NCBI GenBank assembly: GCA_964602115.1
Contig: CAZRQN010000015.1
Coordinates: forward strand, 1-35,247
Length of the DNA stretch: 35,247 nt
Reading direction: 5' to 3'
Source: JANOGU01 sp964602115
GTDB taxonomy: Bacteria > Pseudomonadota > Alphaproteobacteria > Rhodobacterales > Rhodobacteraceae
The notes under the pieces are model-generated. The model had not been told where the DNA came from, did no database searches, and worked only from the letters and a program-made list of their open reading frames with translations. Positions 29,843-35,247 of the stretch are shown in pieces. The translations under genes and the position numbers were made by a program. Every line of letters starts with the position of its first letter. The stretch's first letter is position 1.

Positions 29843-30784
29843 TCATTTGCGCACCGCTCCGAAAGTGATCCCGCGCAGCAGGTGCTTGCGGAGCAGGATG
29901 GTGAAGATCATCACCGGCAGGAGGAACAACGTCGCCGCCGCCGCCACCGCCGGCCAGTCCTGGCCGCCGACGCCGATGATCGTGGGGATGAAGGGCGGCG
30001 CCGTCTGGGCGGTGCCGGAAGTCAGAAGGACCGCAAAGGCATATTCGTTCCAGGCGAAGATCAGGCAGAAGATGGCGGTCGAGGCGATGCCGGTCGCAGC
30101 CTGCGGCAGCACCACTTTGCGGAAGGCCTGGAAGCGGGTGTAGCCGTCGATCAGCGCCGCTTCCTCGTATTCGCGCGGGATCTCGTCGATGAAGCCCTTC
30201 AGCAGCCAGACCGCCAGCGAGACGTTCACGCAGGTATAGAGCAGGATCATGCCCAGATGCGTGTCCGAGAGCCCGAGGCTGCGGTACATCAGGAAGATCG
30301 GGATGGCGACGGCGATGGGCGGCATCATCCGTGTCGAAAGGATGAAGAACAGCAGGTCATCCTTCAGCGGCACCCTGAACCGCGAGAAGCCATAGGCCGC
30401 CAGCGTGCCGAGGAAGATCGACAAGGCCGTCGAGCCGAAGCCGATGATGACCGAGTTCAGGAAGCGTTCGCCGTAGCGTGAGGGGCCGGCGATGACCATG
30501 CCCTGCTCGCGGACGATGGCGTCGTACCAGGTTTCGGGCGGCGGCAGGTTCTGGAAGGCGTCGGAGGCGATGCGGGTCCGGGTGGTGAAGAGATTGACAT
30601 AGCCTTCAAGCGACGGGGCGAAGATCACCTTCGGTGGATAGGAGATCGAATCCGGCCCCGACTTGAAGCTGGTCGAGATGATCCACAACAGCGGCAGCAG
30701 GGTGATGACCGTGTAGAGGACGACCAGCAGCCCGGCGACCCACTTCGCGCGCCGGCTGGGTTCGGTGACGGACCAGGCGCTCAT
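29843..30784 (-). CDS. Sugar/polyol ABC transporter permease 2 (MalG/UgpE type)
   Basis: A 313-residue CUT1 permease. The first helix (about 15-35, LLVVLYTVITLLPLLWIIST) is followed by a periplasmic segment larger than usual (about 40-105) and then five more helices. The EAA loop that docks the ATPase reads EYEEAALIDGYTRFQAFRKV, a clear match to the family. It overlaps the first permease by 4 bases (ATGA), so the two are co-translated and likely form a heterodimer. The gene is followed by a 76-base gap before the small membrane protein. Confidence 0.93.
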   Translation of the reverse strand: MSAWSVTEPSRRAKWVAGLLVVLYTVITLLPLLWIISTSFKSGPDSISYPPKVIFAPSLEGYVNLFTTRTRIASDAFQNLPPPETWYDAIVREQGMVIAGPSRYGERFLNSVIIGFGSTALSIFLGTLAAYGFSRFRVPLKDDLLFFILSTRMMPPIAVAIPIFLMYRSLGLSDTHLGMILLYTCVNVSLAVWLLKGFIDEIPREYEEAALIDGYTRFQAFRKVVLPQAATGIASTAIFCLIFAWNEYAFAVLLTSGTAQTAPPFIPTIIGVGGQDWPAVAAAATLFLLPVMIFTILLRKHLLRGITFGAVRK

Positions 30785-31728
30785 CTTTCCTTCACCTTGT
30801 TCAGGGCCTTCACATAGATCGAGGCCAGGCCGAAGACGGTGACGAAGAGGATGATCGCATAGGCCGAGGAATAGCCGGTGCGCCATTTCTCGAAAGCCTC
30901 GCGCTTGAGGTCGATCGAGGCCAGCAGCGTGTCGTTGCCCGGGCCACCGCCGGTCAGAAGCACCACCATGTCGAACATCTTGAAGTTCTCGATGCCCCGG
31001 AACAGCACCGCCAGCATCAGGAAGGGCAGGACCATCGGCACGGTGATGGTCCAGAACTGCCGCCACTTCGAGGCGCGGTCGATCTCGGCGGCCTCGTAGA
31101 TGTAGTCGGGGATCGAGCGCAGTCCGGCGAGGCAGATCAGCATGACGAAGGGCGTCCACATCCAGGTATCGACGATGACGATCGACCAGGGCGCGAGGCC
31201 GCCGGGACCGAGCATGGAGAAGGAAGAGGAGGGCGTGCCGGTGAACAGCTCCACCGTGTAATTCACCAGCCCGATCTGCGGCTGGTAGAGAAAGGTCCAG
31301 AAATTGCCCACCACCGCCGGCGACAGCATCATCGGGATGACGATCAGCGTCGTCAGCAGGTCGTTGCCGCGGAACTTGCGGTTGATGAGCCAGGCCAGAG
31401 TGAAGCCGATCAGCACCTGGAAGAACAGCGTCCAGACGAGGAAATGCGCCGTGGTCTGCATGTTGGCCCAGGTGCCGTCGTCGGTCAGGATGCGCGTGTA
31501 GTTGCGCAGACCCACCCATTTCACCTCGGCATTGGGCTTGTTGGCGGCATAGTTGGTGAACGAGAGCCGCACCGTCCAGATCAGCGGAAAGATGTTGATC
31601 GCCAGCAAGAGCGCGATGGTCGGGGCGATGAACAGCCAGGCGATCGCCCGGTCGGAAAGTCCCCGGATCCGGCGGGCCACCGAAGGCGGCGTGGCGCGGG
31701 CGAGGCGGTCGGCTGGCGTGTCTCGCAT
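30781..31728 (-). CDS. Sugar/polyol ABC transporter permease 1 (MalF/UgpA type)
   Basis: A 315-residue CUT1 permease. The first helix (about 29-50, AWLFIAPTIALLLAINIFPL) carries the APT..LL..NIFP pattern typical of MalF/UgpA-type subunits. The EAA loop reads YIYEAAEIDRASKWRQFWTI. Its stop overlaps the ATG of permease 2. It is separated from the binding-protein gene upstream by 206 bases containing several strong GC hairpins, which would allow much lower expression than the binding protein. Confidence 0.93.
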   Translation of the reverse strand: MRDTPADRLARATPPSVARRIRGLSDRAIAWLFIAPTIALLLAINIFPLIWTVRLSFTNYAANKPNAEVKWVGLRNYTRILTDDGTWANMQTTAHFLVWTLFFQVLIGFTLAWLINRKFRGNDLLTTLIVIPMMLSPAVVGNFWTFLYQPQIGLVNYTVELFTGTPSSSFSMLGPGGLAPWSIVIVDTWMWTPFVMLICLAGLRSIPDYIYEAAEIDRASKWRQFWTITVPMVLPFLMLAVLFRGIENFKMFDMVVLLTGGGPGNDTLLASIDLKREAFEKWRTGYSSAYAIILFVTVFGLASIYVKALNKVKER

Positions 31729-31784
31729 GGGATCAGGCTCCGGGCGGCGCGCGACGGCACAAGCATGGGGCGGCGCGCAGAGTC

Positions 31785-31886
31785 GGGGGCAGCCCCCCCC
31801 AACGGGGGGGGGTGGCCCGGGGGGGGCCCCCCCGCCGCGGTGGGCGGGCCCCGACCTACGGGAGGGTTAGGCCGGGGCTTGCCCCG
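31785..31886. repeat. GC-homopolymer hairpin cluster between binding protein and permease genes
   Basis: At least three stems: C8 (31793-31800) against G9 (31804-31812) around AAC; G8 (31819-31826) directly followed by C7 (31827-31833); and CGGGGC-TT-GCCCCG (31873-31886). A GTTAGG head before the last stem and GTAGG on the other strand (31858-31854) next to another stem recall REP elements arranged in pairs. It fills the 206-base gap in the operon, like the REP cluster between malE and malF of E. coli. Homopolymers this long are also prone to sequencing error. Confidence 0.7.
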
Positions 31887-31934
31887 ACGGCGGCGGTGCA
31901 GGGCAAGGGCACGGCGCCCCTGCCCCGCGAGCCG

Positions 31935-33248
31935 TCAGAGTTTGCCTTCGTCTTCGAAGACTTCGGTCCAGTCGGCGATCAGGCCATCGAGCGCTTCCTG
32001 CGCCGTGCCGTTGCCGGCGACGACGTAGTTGTGCAGGCGCTCCTGCATCGCCAGCAGCAACGAGGCATAGGCCGGTTCCTGCCAGAAGTCCTGCACCCCG
32101 CCCATGGCCTTGAGGAAGTCGGCGGCGAAGGGCGCGGTATTGGGGAAGTTCGGGTCGTCGAGCACCGCCTTGTGGCAGGAATAGCCGCCCATCGACCACC
32201 ACTTCTTCTGCACTTCCGGATCGGCGAACCACTTGATGTATTCAAGCGCCGCGTCCTGCTTCTCGGAATAGGACACCACCGAGATGCCCTGCCCGCCGAG
32301 CGTCGAGGCCGCGACGTTCTGGCCGGGGTTGACGAAGAAGCCGATATGGTCGCCGCCGGTGTTGGGATCGGCGTAGAGGCCGGGGAAGAAGGCGAACCAG
32401 TTCATCGCCATCGCCACCTGCCCGGATTTGAAGGCGTCCAGCGACTGTTCCATATAGGCGTTGTCATAGCCCGGAGGCGTGCAGCAGTCGTAGATGGCCT
32501 TGTACATCTCCAGACCCGCCACGGCATCGGCGGAGTTCACCGCGCCTTCCATGTCGTACTTGCCGGGGGTGTTCTCGTACTTGAACCCGTAGGAATAGAG
32601 CGCAGAGGTCGCGCCCATGGTGATCCCTTCCGAGCCACGCTCGGTGAAGATCGACACGCCATAGACTTCCTTGCCGTCGATCTGGCGCTTCTGGAAGAAC
32701 TCGGCGACCTCCTTCATCTCCACCCAGGTCGTCGGCGGGGCGAGGTCGCGCCCGTATTTGGCCTTGAACTCTTCCTGAAGCTCCGGACGCGCGAACCAGT
32801 CCTTGCGGTAGAACCAGCCGTTCGCGTCGCCCATGGCCGGCAGCGCGTAGTAGTTGGGCGAGCCCTTGGGCCAGGTGGAATAGGCATAGACGGTCGCCGG
32901 GGCGAAATCGTCCATCGAGATGGCGTTGGCGTCGAAGAAGTCGTTCAGCTTGACGTAATGGCCGTTCTCGGCGCCCGAGCCGATCCACTGGCTGTCGCCG
33001 ATCAGCAGGTCGCAGAGCTTGCCGCCCGAGTTCAGCTCGTTCAGCATCCGGTCGGCGAAGTTCGGCCAGGGCACGAATTCGAATTTCATCGTATGGCCGG
33101 ACTTGGCCTCGAAATCCTTGCTGAGTTCGACCAGCGCGTTCGCCGGATCCCAGGCGGCCCAGCAGAGCGTCAGCTCATCGGCCCGGCCGGCCGTCGCCGT
33201 CAGGGCGAGCGCAACCGCTGCGGACGCGGCAAGAGTACGTTTGGTCAT
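31935..33248 (-). CDS. Sugar/polyol ABC transporter substrate-binding protein (CUT1)
   Basis: A 437-residue periplasmic binding protein. A signal peptide (1-23, cleavage after GRA) precedes a mature domain of the SBP_bac_1/8 type, with early strand ELTLCWAAWDPANALVELS and a ligand-region motif GWFYRKDWFARPE. Paired Cys in YDCCTPPG may form a disulfide or be a family feature. The closest feel is to binding proteins for glycerol, glycerol-3-phosphate-like or polyol solutes, but the ligand is not readable. It is the first gene of the operon, with GGGAGGAAG before the ATG and a promoter and operator upstream. Confidence 0.9.
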   Translation of the reverse strand: MTKRTLAASAAVALALTATAGRADELTLCWAAWDPANALVELSKDFEAKSGHTMKFEFVPWPNFADRMLNELNSGGKLCDLLIGDSQWIGSGAENGHYVKLNDFFDANAISMDDFAPATVYAYSTWPKGSPNYYALPAMGDANGWFYRKDWFARPELQEEFKAKYGRDLAPPTTWVEMKEVAEFFQKRQIDGKEVYGVSIFTERGSEGITMGATSALYSYGFKYENTPGKYDMEGAVNSADAVAGLEMYKAIYDCCTPPGYDNAYMEQSLDAFKSGQVAMAMNWFAFFPGLYADPNTGGDHIGFFVNPGQNVAASTLGGQGISVVSYSEKQDAALEYIKWFADPEVQKKWWSMGGYSCHKAVLDDPNFPNTAPFAADFLKAMGGVQDFWQEPAYASLLLAMQERLHNYVVAGNGTAQEALDGLIADWTEVFEDEGKL

Positions 33249-33317
33249 GCGATCTTCCTCCCGAGAAGGGTTGAGATGGGCCGGGCCTGACCGCCCGGTC
33301 TTCTTGACTGGCCCGAC

Positions 33318-33345
33318 GATAGACGACTGCGGCGGCCGCTGTCCA
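33318..33345 (-). promoter_or_regulatory. Candidate promoter of the sugar/polyol operon
   Basis: On the minus strand, TGGACA (33345-33340), a 16-base spacer and TCTATC (33323-33318), 70 bases before the binding-protein ATG. The LacI-type operator lies directly upstream of the -35. Confidence 0.45.
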
Positions 33346-33353
33346 CGATTCTT

Positions 33354-33369
33354 TGAGGTACGTTCCTCA
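33354..33369. promoter_or_regulatory. Probable LacI-family operator, site 1
   Basis: TGAGGTACGTTCCTCA: half-sites TGAGG and CCTCA around a self-complementary ACGT core, with the central CpG that LacI-family operators usually have; only positions 6 and 11 break the symmetry. It lies 9 bases upstream of the -35 of the transporter operon and between that operon and the LacI-type gene. The first ten bases recur exactly at 34475-34484. Confidence 0.65.
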
Positions 33370-33406
33370 TTCCACCCTGCGCCCCGGATATGGCTGGGGC
33401 GAGCCC

Positions 33407-34438
33407 TCAGAGGCCGGGAAGATTCTCGCGCAGCACGATCTCGATGCGGATGCGTTCCTGGGCCGCCTGGATCGGCTGTCCGTCCGCCTTGGCCCGCAGG
33501 ATGCGCAATGTGCTGCGGGCGATATGGCCGGGGTCCTGGGCGATCACCGCATCGATGGCGCCACTCTCGAGTGCGCTGCGGGTATGGGGCGTCAGTTCAT
33601 GGGCCACAACCACGGGCGGTTCGGCTGGACCGGCGCTGGACAGGGCCGCCGTGACCCCCCGCGTTCCCGCCGCCGCCGCATAGACACCGATGACATCCCG
33701 ATTCTCGGCGAGGCAGGCGGCGGTCACTGCGGCGGTCAGCTCGGCATCGTCATGCCCCTCGACCGAGGCCAGGGTCTCCAGCCCGGGGAAACGCTCGGCC
33801 ATGACGGCGTCGAAACCCAGGCGCCGCTCGACCATGTCGCGCGCCAGCATCGAGGAGACGACCACCGCGATCTTGCCCCGCCGCCCGCCAAGGAACCGCC
33901 CCATCAACACGGCGGCGGTGCGGCCGGCGGAAATGTTGTCCACCCCGACGAAATGGTCGCGCGGGGCATGCGGCTGGTCGGCCACCAGAGCCACCACCGC
34001 AACCCCCCTCTCCTTCAGCCGGGCGATGAGATCGCGGACCTCCGGCGTTTCCGGCGCCATCACCGCCACCCCGTCGAGCGGATGCGTGTCGAGATCCTGG
34101 AACATCGCCACCAGCGCATGGGGGTCGCGCAAGGGAAAGGTGAGGATGCGAAGGTCGCTGCGCTCGCCCAATGGCCCGGCGGCCGCCGCCTCCAGTTCCT
34201 CGCGCAGGGCCTGCAGGAACTGGCTCTGCACCTCGGGAAGGGCGAAGGCGAAACGGTAGAGCCTCTGGCGGGCCAGATTTGCCGCCGCGACATCGCGGAC
34301 ATAGCCCAGCCGGGCGATGGCCTCGTTCACCGCCTCGATCGTGCGGGCGCGCACTCCCGGCCGGGCGTTCAGCACCCGATCGACGGTGGCAAGGCTCACC
34401 CCCGCCTCGCGCGCAATGTCGATGACCGTGGGTCTCAC
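33407..34438 (-). CDS. LacI-family transcriptional regulator of the sugar/polyol island
   Basis: A 343-residue regulator. The helix-turn-helix is at 4-23 (VIDIAREAGVSLATVDRVLN), with Asp20 where Ser is usual in ATVSRVLN. The hinge helix is at about 50-60 (DVAAANLARQR), and a periplasmic-binding-protein-like sensor domain from 62 binds the inducer, with NISAGRTAAVLM as a recognisable segment. Translation starts at GTG 34438, with GGGGAGGAC as ribosome binding site. It lies between the operon it probably controls (downstream, same strand) and the divergent GlpV-like binding-protein gene. A candidate operator overlaps its own promoter, so autorepression is likely. Confidence 0.92.
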   Translation of the reverse strand: MRPTVIDIAREAGVSLATVDRVLNARPGVRARTIEAVNEAIARLGYVRDVAAANLARQRLYRFAFALPEVQSQFLQALREELEAAAAGPLGERSDLRILTFPLRDPHALVAMFQDLDTHPLDGVAVMAPETPEVRDLIARLKERGVAVVALVADQPHAPRDHFVGVDNISAGRTAAVLMGRFLGGRRGKIAVVVSSMLARDMVERRLGFDAVMAERFPGLETLASVEGHDDAELTAAVTAACLAENRDVIGVYAAAAGTRGVTAALSSAGPAEPPVVVAHELTPHTRSALESGAIDAVIAQDPGHIARSTLRILRAKADGQPIQAAQERIRIEIVLRENLPGL

Positions 34439-34457
34439 CGCGTCCTCCCCGCGCCCG

Positions 34458-34487
34458 AGCCTAGCGATGACATGTGAGGTACGTCAA
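34458..34487 (-). promoter_or_regulatory. Candidate promoter of the LacI-type regulator gene
   Basis: On the minus strand, TTGACG (34487-34482), an 18-base spacer and TAGGCT (34463-34458), 20 bases before the GTG. The operator at 34475-34490 covers the -35. The string CTAGGCTCGGGC is shared with the promoter at 21495. Confidence 0.5.
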
Positions 34488-34490
34488 TCA
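34475..34490. promoter_or_regulatory. Probable LacI-family operator, site 2
   Basis: TGAGGTACGTCAATCA: one half-site and the ACGT core are identical to site 1, the other half keeps only TCA. It covers the -35 of the regulator's own promoter and lies 169 bases upstream of the divergent binding-protein gene. Confidence 0.55.
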
Positions 34491-34576
34491 CCGCCCGCGC
34501 GCCCCGGAACGAACAGGATTGCCGCGCGAATGCTTTCGTGAATGTTCCTTTCCGTCCGTTATTTCTTCTTTCGCGC

Positions 34577-34636
34577 TTGACATGCGGCGAAATCGCACGG
34601 ACAGTCTTGCCAACCGGAATGTGAAGGCATTCCGGT
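34577..34636 (+). promoter_or_regulatory. Leader of the GlpV-like gene: -35 box and perfect inverted repeat
   Basis: A consensus -35 TTGACA is at 34577-34582, but no good -10 follows at 16-18 bases. Downstream, ACCGGAATG (34613-34621) and CATTCCGGT (34628-34636) form a perfect 9-bp inverted repeat around TGAAGG, ending 14 bases before the ribosome binding site. It may be an operator for a second regulator or a leader hairpin. Confidence 0.4.
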
Positions 34637-34658
34637 CAATCACCAACGGGAGGAACGG

Positions 34659-35247
34659 ATGCGGATACACCTGATGTCCGCGGTCGCCGTGGGCGCCCTC
34701 ATCGCAGGGAGCTCCGGCGCTTGGGCTGACATGGCCGCCGCGGAGAAGTGGATCGCCGAGGAATTCGCTCGCTCGGCGCTGTCGCCGGACGAGCAGAAGG
34801 CGGAGATGCAATGGTTCATCGACGCCGCCGCCCCATTCGCGGGCATGGAGATCAACGTGCTGTCGGAGACCATTCCGACCCACACCTATGAATCGACGGT
34901 CCTGACCAAGGCCTTCGAGGAAATCACCGGCATCAAGGTCAACCACCAGCTTCTGGGCGAGGGCGAAGTTGTCCAGGCGGTGCAGACCCAGATGCAGACC
35001 GGCCGCAACCTCTATGACGGCTATGTCAACGACAGCGACCTGATCGGCACCCATGCGCGGATGCAGCTCGCCTACAACCTCAGCGACATGATGGCCGGCG
35101 ACTGGGCGGCGACGACGAACCCCGGGCTGGATCTCGCCGACTTCATCGGTGCGTCCTTCACCACCGGGCCGGACGGCAAGCTCTATCAGCTTCCCGACCA
35201 GCAGTTCGCCAACCTCTACTGGTTCCGCAAGGACTGGTTCGACCGGC
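34659..35247 (+). CDS. GlpV-like ABC transporter substrate-binding protein (partial, cut by window end)
   Basis: The first 196 codons of a periplasmic binding protein; it runs open to the window edge. The ATG at 34659 has GGGAGGAAC upstream. A signal peptide (1-23, cleavage after AWA) is followed by a helical start with KWIAEEF and then QWFIDAAAPFAGMEINVLSE, LTKAFEEITGIKV, YDGYVNDSDLIGTH, and LYQLPDQQFANLYWF. From memory these segments strongly resemble GlpV, the glycerol-binding protein of rhizobial GlpSTPQV importers, or a close polyol-binding relative. It is divergent from the LacI-type regulator. The rest of this second transporter presumably follows outside the window. Confidence 0.85.
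   Translation, partial: MRIHLMSAVAVGALIAGSSGAWADMAAAEKWIAEEFARSALSPDEQKAEMQWFIDAAAPFAGMEINVLSETIPTHTYESTVLTKAFEEITGIKVNHQLLGEGEVVQAVQTQMQTGRNLYDGYVNDSDLIGTHARMQLAYNLSDMMAGDWAATTNPGLDLADFIGASFTTGPDGKLYQLPDQQFANLYWFRKDWFDR

Noticed and set aside
1..35247. CRISPR arrays, insertion sequences, prophage or integrase genes
   Set aside because: No regularly spaced direct repeats with unique spacers and no transposase, recombinase or phage structural protein motifs were seen on either strand.

Overview
The window is GC-rich, densely packed DNA of an alphaproteobacterium, most likely a member of the Rhodobacterales. The grounds are the gene families and their order (yajC-secD-secF-Mth938-like, PBP1A next to AmiC, a Hint-domain protein of the kind common in that order, ABC transporters for solutes in long operons), promoters of the form TTGnnn-N16-18-TAnnnn, and GC-rich palindromic repeats between genes. 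This placement comes from recognising families, not from a database search. No transposase, integrase, prophage or CRISPR array was seen.

Region by region. (1) 1-3800: a dimethylglycine/sarcosine dehydrogenase-like flavoprotein, a MocA-like nucleotidyltransferase preceded by a striking double palindrome, and a convergent Hint-domain protein. (2) 3795-4650: a 727-base non-coding stretch, then tRNA-Leu(CAA) with its own promoter. (3) 4650-10825: envelope genes: a YpfJ-like zinc metallopeptidase, DsbB, PBP1A, AmiC-type amidase and a DsbA-like thiol oxidoreductase. (4) 10980-14436: the protein-export operon yajC-secD-secF plus an Mth938-like gene. (5) 14448-22092: a catabolic island. A thiamine-precursor/taurine-type ABC transporter (binding protein, ATPase, permease) is translationally coupled to a CodA-like amidohydrolase and a GlcD-like FAD oxidase, followed by a flavodoxin-fold reductase and a creatininase-family amidohydrolase, with a divergent RidA-family protein that lacks the usual catalytic arginine. 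(6) 22099-23421: a 440-residue protein I do not recognise. (7) 23487-35247: a sugar/polyol island. A nine-gene operon encodes a CUT1 ABC transporter (binding protein, two permeases, a 62-residue membrane protein, two ATPases), a fused dihydroxyacetone-kinase-type kinase, a TIM-barrel isomerase and a Gfo/Idh/MocA oxidoreductase. A LacI-type regulator follows, then a second, divergent GlpV-like binding protein cut by the window end.

How they work together. Region 5 looks like uptake and stepwise opening of a small nitrogen-containing (amide, amidine or ring) compound: transport, CodA-type hydrolysis, flavin-linked oxidation, a second amide hydrolysis. Region 7 looks like uptake of a small polyol or ketose and its oxidation, isomerisation and phosphorylation by a carbonyl-trapping kinase, under a LacI repressor. 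Two copies of the repressor's probable 16-bp operator can be seen, one before the operon and one overlapping the repressor's own promoter. The substrates of both systems cannot be named from sequence alone; these two islands are the best candidates for undescribed pathways. The most unusual non-coding signal is a pair of double perfect palindromes (2450-2501 and 19565-19615) whose second stems differ in sequence but keep perfect pairing.
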